Of a DNA stretch of 11,855 nucleotides, positions 1 through 7,900 are shown one piece after another. Each line of letters opens with the position of its first letter. The stretch's first letter is position 1. Source of the stretch: Patescibacteria group bacterium UBA5124. GTDB lineage: Bacteria; Patescibacteriota; Gracilibacteria; Absconditabacterales; Absconditicoccaceae. The translations under genes and the position numbers were made by a program. The DNA lies in the NCBI GenBank assembly GCA_002414185.1, contig DHYS01000017.1, positions 2,221 through 14,075 of the forward strand. Direction: 5' to 3'. A model generated the notes under the pieces. It was not told the DNA's origin and searched no databases. It saw nothing but the letters and a program-made list of their open reading frames with translations.

Positions 1-2
1 TC

Positions 3-542
3 CTTTTGGGAGGTATTGGAACTCCTCACAAACGATATACAAGACTGCTTTATATATATATTTTACCCAAGGCAAAAAGGATAATCACCAGAGATACTAT
101 CTCTCACAAAAATACTCAAAAATATACAGCAAAATCTGAACTTCATCACGATTTTAGTCAAAATATTATTACATCAACTTCGACACATACATCTTCACAT
201 CATCAAAAATATATTCTTATCAATTGTAATTCCAAATCATGTACTCAGGAAAATATCTCAGATATTGTAGCATTTTGTGATAATTATCCAGATCACGAAC
301 AGATATTTTTTGCTTGTGACAGAGAGGATGATACACCATGTTACCATAAACTCCAAAAATATCTTCCAGATCTAAAACAATATGATTGGACCAAAAATAC
401 TTTACAAGATACTCTAGTACTTTTTGCTAAAACTGATGCGGGTATTTGAGCAAGACTTCATTTTCTTCTTCCGCTCAAATTATACAACAAACCATTCTCT
501 TCTATTTCTACTGCTGAAAAAATTAAGAAAGTAATTTGATAG
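3..542 (+). CDS. Polysaccharide pyruvyltransferase family protein, C-terminal part (5' end outside window)
   Basis: The reading frame is open from the window edge, so the start lies upstream. The visible part begins with a glycine-rich LLGGIGTPHKRY stretch, then TRLLYIYILPKAKRIITRDT, which fits the A-x-x-I-x-x-RD-x-x-S pattern of the CsaB/WcaK-type polysaccharide pyruvyltransferase family. Near the end comes AGIGARLHFLLPLKLYNKP followed by a lysine-containing EKIKK segment. This matches the family's C-terminal G-x-R-x-H ... P ... K signature. The glycine before ARLH is encoded by TGA (447-449). A second TGA (537-539) adds a last glycine before the TAG stop (540-542). Family members attach pyruvate ketals to, or otherwise modify, cell-surface polysaccharides; in some bacteria the modified polymer anchors SLH proteins. 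An SLH-like S-layer protein lies downstream in this window, but a functional link is inference. The family call rests on motif shape only. Confidence 0.6.
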
Positions 543-817
543 AGAAACCGTATTATAGCGGGAGATAACAAAGAATATATTTTAAGCGAGTATTTATGAA
601 TTTAGATAAAAAATGCGACCGAAGGTAAATTTTACAGGTAATCAGTTGAATTGTAAAATTTAGCATTTTTTAACGGCCAAAGGCAAATTCATAACTACGA
701 GTGGAAATATATATTTGTGAAAATATAAGAAAATAAGAAAAAAATATACCAACGAGTCTCTCTCAGAAGATTAATAGAAAATTCATAATTAAAATATTTA
801 ATATTTAACATTCTTCA
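543..817. other. Intergenic gap with a nested inverted repeat
   Basis: No convincing gene is seen in these 275 bases under code 25. The left half holds the nested inverted repeat described separately (594-694). The right half is A/T-rich and shows no clear promoter or Shine-Dalgarno sequence ahead of comEC. Confidence 0.5.
594..694. repeat. Long nested inverted repeat (imperfect hairpin)
   Basis: Three pairs of perfect arms are nested in order: TTATGAATTT (594-603) with AAATTCATAA (685-694); AAAAAATGC (608-616) with GCATTTTTT (663-671); and TAAATTTTACA (626-636) with TGTAAAATTTA (652-662). The central loop is 637-651, and unpaired GC-richer patches lie at 617-625 and 672-684. Thirty base pairs in a consistent nest are unlikely by chance even in AT-rich DNA. 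It could be a transcription terminator region for the upstream gene, a structured RNA or a small palindromic mobile element. There is no T-tract directly after the outer arm, so a simple intrinsic terminator is not the best fit. Confidence 0.65.
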
Positions 818-2323
818 ATGTTTATCATATTTTTCTCGTTGTTTATTTTTCTGTTTACCGTAATTGAAAACTGGAAAATATCAGCAATTGTAGCTTGATT
901 ATCAATAATAACAATCTTGATTATTTTTTTCTTTTTTAAGAAAGTAAAAATCTCTCATATCTATAAATCTATAGGGGTAGTTGTCTTATCTTTTTTCTTA
1001 GTCTTCTGATCATATGTTTTTTATAATTATAGAACAAAAACACAATCATTACCTTCTGTTTTTATAGGAGATGGACAAATCACGTCAGTGATCTGACAAG
1101 GTAAATATACCTTAAATGATGGTATCTATGAATACTATGTCTCCTCTCAAAAAGAGCATAATCTCTGAGATGAACTTTGGTTTGTAGGAAATTTTTCCAA
1201 ACAACAAACAATATCTGGATTTTTCTATTCGTGATTCAACCAAACCAAACGACTAAAAATGAAAGGATATGCTGGAATGCTCTACGAAAACAATAGTATT
1301 TTACTTTCGTGACAATCATCTTCAGGATTTCTCTTCTCTCTAAAAAATTCCTTACGTCAAAAAGTCCTCCAAACATATATCCAAGGCACTACAGGACAAA
1401 ATAATCAGACTTCTGCTTTGATTTTATGAATGTTGATCGGAGATAAGTCTGTATTTTCTAAGGAAGATTACCAATTGTTTATTGATTCATGATTGGTGCA
1501 CCTTGTAGCAGTAAGCGGAGGAAATATTGTAATGATTGTTACTTTTCTGATGTTTATATTATTTTTTGTCCCCTTTTACCCAAGATTAGTAATAATTCTC
1601 TTTGTCGTCATAGGATATGGTATAATATGTGGTATGGATTCTAGTGTTTTGCGTGCAGTAATCATGGGAGCTATGTCACTGATAGCATTACTATGATGAA
1701 GAAGAACATCGACTCGAAGACTCTTGGGTATTGCATATATCTCTATGCTTTGTTACAATCCTTATTTTCTTGTATATGACGTAGGATTTCTTCTGAGTTT
1801 TGGAGCTGTGATAGGTATTATGTTGTCTGACCTTTCCAAAGAAAAAGAAACTTCCACCAAACCATCATCCTTTATTGCCAAAATAGGTCAAAAAATCCGA
1901 AAAGAATATCTTAAGCCAACCTTAGGTGCAACCTTATGAATATCTCCTCTTATGATCTTTTTTATGGGAAAAATAAATCTTATTTGAATACTAGGAAACC
2001 TCTTTGTCTTACCATTAGTACCGATTATTATGATAGGATGACTGATAGGAATATGGCTTCCATGATGGATATGACAGCTTGTTTTATGGTGAGAAATGCA
2101 GCTGGTAAACTGGGTATTTATTGTGTCCAAAAAACTATCAGAATATGGACTATATCTCCTAGTAGATGCTCCTTGGATCAAGTATAGTATATTGATAGTC
2201 AGTGTACTAATAATTTTTGGACATCAGTACCTTGCCAATTTGACAAAGAAAGGGTCGACATCAGCTAAGACGACATTGACAACAAAGGATTCAACACGGT
2301 CGGAGATCGACAAGCTCTTATAA
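818..2323 (+). CDS. comEC: ComEC/Rec2 family competence protein, DNA-uptake channel (no C-terminal MBL domain)
   Basis: Read with TGA as glycine, this is one open frame of 501 residues from ATG 818 to TAA 2321; a TAA at 806 blocks an earlier start. ComEC forms the inner-membrane channel that passes single-stranded DNA into the cell during natural transformation. Two hydrophobic segments lie within the first 70 residues, followed by a soluble OB-like stretch (about 75-170). The competence-domain core begins near residue 205 with GDKSVFSKEDYQLF and GLVHLVAVSGGN, the counterpart of the family's hydrophobic HLLAISGLH motif. MDSSVLRAVIMG then matches the conserved S-x-x-RA-x-x-M motif, and further membrane helices follow to about residue 475. 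Sixteen TGA codons are used as glycine (first at 896, last at 2090), many in membrane helices. The protein ends with a short polar tail, so the metallo-beta-lactamase domain found in longer ComEC proteins is absent. No Shine-Dalgarno sequence is evident. Confidence 0.9.
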
Positions 2324-2380
2324 AAAAAAGAGAAAAATCTAAACACACTATCTTGTCGATATAATAAAGGATAATAATCT

Positions 2381-2872
2381 ATGAAACAAAAACGAAGAAG
2401 CTTAATACTTTGTAGATTAAATTGTTATATAAATATATACTTATATATCTATATATTCGACGCAAAAGATGAAAGATAAAAGAGAAACATTCTGAGAAAA
2501 AGTTTTTTTTCGCAAAAAATGATAAGAAAAGATGGTAAATTAGATTGTTTTTTGGAGAAACAAAATAACTAAAAAAGAAAGTCAAAAAGCTGGATAGAAT
2601 GATATATAGATAGTTATCTATATTTAGACTACAAAATCATCAAAAAGATGGTAATTCTTGAGATAATAGAGTTAAAGAGCAGTATATATACATTTATTTC
2701 AAAACATATACAATCATACAGAGGAAGATTTTTAAATCAAACACAGAAAAAAATAAGAGTAATTTTTGCTCCAAAGTGAAGAAAACTATCACTCAGATCA
2801 AAAAATCCTCTTAAAAAATAGATTGTAGGTAGTACCTATGTTTTTTATAGATATTGTCATACTAGTAAATAA
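2381..2872 (+). pseudogene. Possible decayed reading frame, unknown product
   Basis: One frame runs from ATG 2381 to TAA 2870 and is broken by only three stops (TAA 2477-2479, TAA near 2573, TAG 2819-2821) in about 163 codons. In DNA this AT-rich, with only TAA and TAG as stops, I would expect roughly ten. An AAAGGA (2366-2371) lies nine bases before the ATG and is a fair Shine-Dalgarno sequence. The reading is lysine-, isoleucine- and tyrosine-rich, for example WIEGYIDSYLYLDYKIIKK, and has two TGA-glycines. I recognise no family. It may be a gene broken by point mutations or a chance effect of A-rich composition. The first 32-codon piece could also be a small peptide gene. Confidence 0.2.
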
Positions 2873-3549
2873 TAATTATATCTATAGACATTTGTAGATT
2901 GGAGCCTGTATTGTTTGTTTTTGAAGATAAGTTGTATAATAAATATCTATTTATATTAGGTATAAACTAGTATATAGATATATATTGATATTTCTTTGAA
3001 TTAAAAAAACAAAAATGACAATACTGCATATTTTTAGTAAAAAGAAGTAAATTTTACAAATAAATCTTCTTCAAAAAAAATAAAATTTTCTCCAAAAGAG
3101 AGAAAAAATACTCTCAAAAAATTAAACAAGAATCCTATGGAGAATTTGGATTATAAAAAATCGATACTTGACTTTTTAGATAAAAACAATTATCAAAATA
3201 TAAACCAAAGAAAATAGTTAAAATAAACACTCAAAAAGAAGAAAAAAATCTCGAATAATGTATCCAAACACTATTTTCAGTTAAAAACTAGAAGAGATCT
3301 AAGGAAAATCGTTTTCTGAAAATCTTCTCTCCAGGGAACTTATTTGATGATGTTTTTTATATAAAATATACAGTATATAGATATTTATCTATGTATTGAT
3401 ATATGATAGAGATATATTAGGTGTAGATTGGATTAATCTATAGATATACATCTATTTCTTGAAATACCCTATTTGTGATATAATAGGGGATATAAAAGAT
3501 ACATTATTAAAACTTATTGGAAAGATTAATATATTTTTTTGTTGATAAT

Positions 3550-3828
3550 ATGTCTATGATACCAAATGAAATTTTTCTCCGCCAAAGATGTGGTCGTGTT
3601 TTTACTTGTCAAAAGATGACAGAGATAAGAAATTGACACCCAGACAAAACACGTCAGAGAAAAAACTGTTCATTTTTTGATAAAAAAAATAGTAGTATAA
3701 AAATTAGAAATATTTGAAGGAAACAAGAGATCATACAAATCTTCTCTAGACAAGAAATATTATTTCCCTTATCAAAAGCTATTTTTCATCAAAAATCATT
3801 ACCTATTCACTACCTTATTTTTGTATAA
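3550..3828 (+). CDS. Hypothetical 92-residue protein (code 25 only), doubtful
   Basis: ATG 3550 to TAA 3826 is open only if TGA is glycine; it has two such codons, at 3634-3636 and 3715-3717. The frame is also open upstream to 3511. The product is basic. It contains three cysteines and nearby histidines in an arrangement such as RCGRVFTCQK ... GHPD ... NCSFF, which could suggest a small zinc-binding fold but matches nothing I recognise. No Shine-Dalgarno sequence precedes it. An open frame of this length is not rare in such AT-rich DNA with only two stop codons, so it may be a chance ORF. It is the longest open + strand frame I noticed in the gene-poor region. Confidence 0.22.
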
Positions 3829-4200
3829 AATACTTAAATATAGCATATAATCTATGATTTCTCACAAAAAATAAAAAAATCAAAAAATAAAATACCTATT
3901 TCTTTTTCAAAATATAATATATGTTTTTTAAAAATGCGTTGATTTTTAGTATAGTAACTGCTTTTTCTATACAAAGATTATTCTTTTGTCAAAATATAGC
4001 TCCAAGAAATTATTTCAGACAAAAATTTTTCATCCAAAAATTAAACCTTATTATATACAATTTTTTTCTTCCCAAAAAATCGGCTGCTAGACAGTAGTCT
4101 CTGTCAAAAACATTTCCTAGACAAAAACTCCGTCATTTTTTGACAAAATCAGGGTGAAAGTTTGGACAGATTTTTTGTCCTCATCTTGTTTAATCAAGAA

Positions 4201-4303
4201 AAGAAAAGATTGTCATCGCGAGGAATGAAAGAAATAAATGACGTGGCGATCCATGAGGATTATCTAGTTTTAGATGGATTGCCACGCTACGCTCGCAATG
4301 ACA
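4201..4303. repeat. Palindromic dispersed repeat, copy 1
   Basis: The unit has complementary ends, TGTCATCGCGAG (4211-4222) and CTCGCAATGACA (4292-4303), with one C/A mismatch. Inner complementary arms GTGGCGATCCAT and ATGGATTGCCAC pair around a short AT-rich loop. It is repeated almost exactly at 4331-4433. Elements with GTCATTGCGAG...CTCGCAATGAC ends are widespread as intergenic palindromic repeats in many bacterial genomes; that this is the same kind of element is recognised by its ends. It is far GC-richer than its surroundings. Confidence 0.8.
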
Positions 4304-4330
4304 GAGAAAATACAATATTTAGTGTTAATT

Positions 4331-4433
4331 AAGAAAAGGTTGTCATCGCGAGGAATGAAAGAAATAAATGACGTGGCGATCCATGAGGATTATCTAGTTT
4401 TAGATGGATTGCCACGCTATGCTCGCAATGACA
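4331..4433. repeat. Palindromic dispersed repeat, copy 2
   Basis: This is the same 103-bp unit as at 4201-4303, with two base differences (4339 G for A and 4420 T for C). The copies lie in direct orientation at a 130-bp period, separated by a 27-base AT-rich spacer (4304-4330). The near identity points to a recent tandem duplication or to repeated insertion at one place. Confidence 0.8.
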
Positions 4434-4443
4434 CCAAAGAGTC

Positions 4444-4463
4444 TTGAGAGAATTTTCTCTCAA
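4444..4463. repeat. Short perfect hairpin
   Basis: TTGAGAGA (4444-4451) and TCTCTCAA (4456-4463) form an 8-bp stem with a four-base loop just after the second palindromic repeat. A-tracts rather than T-tracts follow on the + strand, so it is not an obvious terminator in either direction. A similar GAGAG...CTCTC hairpin followed by the same A-rich sequence occurs near 3101-3120. Confidence 0.45.
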
Positions 4464-4519
4464 AAAATCAAATATAAACCAAAAATTCATCAAAAGTCAA
4501 ATATAAAATATACAAAAAC

Positions 4520-4548
4520 TTGATTATAAATGGAAAATAATTTAAGAT
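4520..4548 (+). promoter_or_regulatory. Candidate promoter upstream of the S-layer gene leader
   Basis: TTGATT (4520-4525) and TAAGAT (4543-4548) are separated by 17 bases, a standard sigma-70 spacing. The same TTGATT -35 word occurs in the better rpsL promoter. Used here, it would give a leader of about 390 nt for the S-layer mRNA that includes the hairpin cluster. The -10 match is weak, and such words are common in AT-rich DNA. Confidence 0.22.
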
Positions 4549-4647
4549 AAAATACTTAGATATGTTAGGTAAAAATAGGATTTATAGAAATATATGATCG
4601 ACAATAAAAAAGAAAATAAACATTTTTTGTCACAATCTTGTCTGCTG

Positions 4648-4911
4648 TTCGTATACCAATACGAAAGGATGGTCATTACCAGATAAATATAACCAAGACC
4701 TGGTTATCAGTGAGAAAATCAAGGTAATATAGACAATTTGATAGCGTTTAGTTATCATTGTCTAAAATTGTCTTGCATTTGCTTCCAAAATTGGTAATCT
4801 CACGGCATTACTGTGTGGAGACACAGAATGATCTTTAAAATTCATCCTAATTGAATCCTGCCTTTTGGTAGGATTATCCTCGTTGTTTTTGTCGGAAGAC
4901 GCTATGACGAG
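4648..4911 (+). ncRNA. Candidate structured RNA: hairpin-rich leader of the S-layer gene
   Basis: At least six stems lie in 264 bases: TTCGTAT/ATACGAA (4648-4665, loop ACCA); ATAACCA/TGGTTAT (4689-4707, five-base loop); AGACAATTT/AAATTGTCT (4731-4773); CTGTGT/ACACAG (4811-4826, loop GGAG); AATCCTGCC/GGTAGGATT (4854-4875, loop TTTT, one G-T pair); and CTCGT/ACGAG (4879-4911) enclosing GTC-GGAA-GAC, a GNRA tetraloop hairpin. The stretch is GC-richer than its flanks and ends 35 bases before the S-layer ATG. S-layer mRNAs in other bacteria often have long stabilising leaders. I looked for RNase P, tmRNA, SRP and 6S RNA signatures and saw none. It may be a leader, a riboswitch-like switch or an independent small RNA. 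Confidence 0.45.
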
Positions 4912-4946
4912 ACGTGTATTTTTATATCGTATACACTACACTACAC

Positions 4947-7900
4947 ATGAAAAAATTGTTCTCATTGTTGACTGTTGTTGCTCTTTTGGGTACATCAGTT
5001 AATTCAGTTAGCTTCGCAGCTGACTACTCAGATGAGTTGAATGGTGCGTATGACTATGCTTACGGAATAGGTATAACTACGCAATCTTCAATCGATTCTG
5101 CTAATATGTACGGAAACCTTCTTAGAAGCCACATGGCTAAAATGATGGTTAACTACGCTAAAGAAGTTTTAGGAAAGACTGCTGATACTTCAGTAGCTTG
5201 TGAATTCACAGACGTTGCTAACGAAACTGCTGAATTACAAGGATACATCACAGAAGCTTGCCAAATGGGTCTTATGGGAGTAGGAATTACTGCTTTCAAT
5301 CCAAAGGGTATCGTTTCTAGAGCTGAATTCGGTACAGTTCTTTCTAGAGCATTATGGGGAGATATGTACAATGGAGGTACTCCATACTACATCAACCACC
5401 TTGAAGCTCTTAAAGATGCTGGGGTTATGACAAAGATCGCTACTCCTGAACAAAAGGAAGTTAGAGGTTATGTTATGCTTATGATGCAAAGAGCTGACGA
5501 AGATAATGTAGCTGATACTGCTAAGCCAGCTGTATGTTCTACACCAGAAAATACTCTTGCATGTTCATTAGGTTTGGATTCTTGTCCAGCTGAATGTAAA
5601 GATGGTACAACTGTAGATAATACTGATGTTAAAGAAGGAACAGTTACTGTTTCTGCTACACCAGTTAGCTACACTTCTATACCAAATATAGGAGCTGTTA
5701 AACACGCTACTGTTACATTCAAGGCAGGATCTGCTGATGTTAAGGTTTACGGAGTTGAATTCAAAAAATTGGCTCTTAGTCCTGTAACTAATGCTAAAAT
5801 GTACTTCGAAAAGAATGGAGCTAGAATTACTTCTAAAGCTACTTTCTCAGAAGACAAAGCATCTGTATCATTCAATACTGCTCTAGTTGTTAAAGCTGGA
5901 TCAACTGAAACTGTAGATCTTTATGTTGCTCTTTCTGCTGGAAATGCTGGAGAACAATATCAATTTGCTTCTACAAGCGTAAATTCATCTGCTGAAACAG
6001 TTAATGGAATTATTGAAACTCCATTGATGCAAACAGTTACTTACACTGTAGCTCAAATCAATGTTACTACAGGAGGAACAGATTCTACTTACAAAGTAGA
6101 TTCTACTAAGTTGGTTGAATTCGGTCAATTCACTTTGACTGCTTCAGGTAACACTGCAAACAACAAAGATCTTACTGTTAAGTCTATGACTTTGACTCAA
6201 AAAGGAGATGCTTCATTAGATTACCTTTCTGATCTAGCTCTTTACAGAAACGAAGAAAAAGTTTCTACAGATGCTATCATCAATGGTAGAGATGTAACAT
6301 TCTTATTAGATAATACTATCAAGTATACATCTACTTCAGCTACATACGTAGTTAAAGGAAAGATCGTTACTGCTGAAAGAGTTGGAGATAAATTCCAATT
6401 CCAAATGAAATACCCAGAAAATCTAGAAGTAATTGAAGATACTACATCTTTCAGAGCTTCTATATTCCCTGCTACTGCTATGGATTTAGCTTCATACACA
6501 GTTAATGGAGCCGACTTGAAATTCAATCAAGGACCTATGACTTACAACAAGACTATTATTCCTGGTGCTAAGGGTGTAGTTTTCTATTCAGGTACTATCT
6601 CAACTTTGGGAACAGTTAACCTAGAAAACTTGACTCTTACAGCTATTGCTGGAACAGGAAATATAGATGAAATTGTTAAGACATTCTACCTTAAAGTAGG
6701 TGGTAATGTATTGTCAGCTTCAGCTGTTAATACTAATACAGGAACAATTCTATTCGAAGGAACAGTTGCTGTTAATGGAACTCAAAACTTTGTAATCTAT
6801 GCTGATATCAAAGATACTGCTCCTGCTACAAGCATCAAGTTCTTAGAAAATATTAGCTTAGGTGAATTCAAGGGAGTTAATGAATATGCTTCAAACGGAG
6901 AAAATATTTCTTCTTCTATTGGAACATTCCAACCAGTTAACTTTACTATATCTGCTGCTAATCTTACTCTTTCAAACAGCATCTCTTCTACAAAGACTGT
7001 TGTTAAAAATGATAGAAATATCGACTTAGCAAATATTGAATTCTCTACATCTACTGATGTACAAGCTTCAGTTAAGTCTTTCAAAGCTACTTTGACTGGA
7101 ACTAACCGAGGAAACTTCAAGGGAGGAACTGTTACTCTTTACGATGCTGACGGAGTTGCTCTTGTAAGTAATACTATTGATTCTGGATCTTCTACAATGT
7201 CATTCTTGTTGCCTACTGCTGCGAGAATCGTTAAGAATTCAGCAGTATCATTCATGGTTAAATTAGATCAAGTATCTACATATGTAACAGGTGGTGATGA
7301 ATTAAAACTTATATTCAACACTGTATACGCTACAAACATTACTACATCAAATGAATTGATCAACACTGCTACAGCTACTTCAGCTACTCTTAAGGTAGTA
7401 AGCGCTGGACAAGTAAATATTGTATCACAAACTCTTACTAACAAGCTTATCAAACTTAATGGATCTACTGCTACAGTAGGAACTATCAAGTTCAAACCAT
7501 ACAATGGTGATGCTGTTCTTAAGACATTAACACTTGCTGGAATGGATGTATCTAAATTCTCTAAGGTAGTTCTTAAAGATTCTGGATCATTGGTTGCTAC
7601 ATTTGTTAAGAGTGGAACTAATGAATTATATGTAGACAATATTCAACAAACTATTGCTGCTGATGCTATCAAACTTTACGAAGTTGAAGCTACTATGATT
7701 TCTGCTTCTACTTCTGGAGACTTAGCTCCATCTACAGGTAAATTGATCTTACAATCTGCTACATTTGAAAATACAAATGGACAAGATGTACAAGTTGTTC
7801 CTTCGTCTGCTGATATTTCAGCTACAAATACTCTTGTTAAGGTATCTCCATTAGTTACAGATATCGCTACTATCAAGGGATCTAACTACGCTTCATACAA

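Larger units (their letters stand above)
2324..4946. other. Gene-poor AT-rich region of about 2.6 kb
   Basis: No protein family could be recognised on either strand, with TGA read as stop or as glycine. The sequence is extremely AT-rich, and runs of A are commoner on the + strand. Present here are a stop-interrupted reading frame (2381-2872), one small doubtful ORF (3550-3828), many TATAGATA/TATCTATA-type words (about 2430-3460), a cluster of GACAAAA words (3608-4179), a tandem pair of palindromic repeats (4201-4433), and a hairpin-rich leader before the S-layer gene (4648-4911). From this alone I cannot say whether it is a decayed locus, a repeat nest or a large regulatory region. Confidence 0.6.

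Noticed and set aside
2379..2693. Minus-strand ORF of up to about 104 codons if TGA is glycine
   Set aside because: It is almost entirely F, L, Y, I and S, the expected complement of an A-rich + strand, with no start signal and no recognisable motif.
3021..3228. Lysine-rich frame ending NIN-QRK near 3217
   Set aside because: Roughly 55 codons with low complexity and no start signal; not distinguishable from chance in A-rich DNA.
2324..3540. Replication origin
   Set aside because: The region is AT-rich with short repeats, but I found no TTATCCACA-type DnaA boxes and no dnaA or dnaN nearby.
3921..4193. + strand frame starting with a signal-like hydrophobic stretch, one TAG at 4095 then open to TAA 4191
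   Set aside because: It is only 58 codons before the TAG, has no Shine-Dalgarno sequence, matches no family and overlaps the GACAAAA word cluster. Composition alone can explain it.
4201..4433. CRISPR array
   Set aside because: There are only two long (103-bp) units with internal dyad symmetry and one 27-base AT-rich spacer, and no cas genes. This fits palindromic dispersed repeats, not CRISPR.
4854..4890. Intrinsic terminator from the AATCCTGCC/GGTAGGATT hairpin
   Set aside because: The T-rich stretch begins about ten bases after the stem, so it does not fit the usual hairpin-plus-immediate-T-tract form; treated as part of the structured leader.
4648..4911. RNase P RNA, tmRNA, SRP RNA or 6S RNA
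   Set aside because: The conserved cores of these RNAs (for example GAGGAAAGTCC of RNase P, the tRNA-like TTCGA end of tmRNA, the SRP GGAA-loop flanks) are absent; only an isolated GGAA tetraloop is shared.
4914..4946. GTG start 33 bases upstream for the S-layer gene
   Set aside because: It would place eleven residues before a canonical MKK signal peptide with no supporting ribosome-binding site.
6242..7876. Several minus-strand ORFs inside the S-layer gene
   Set aside because: They are antisense shadows of a long, codon-biased gene with no motifs of their own.
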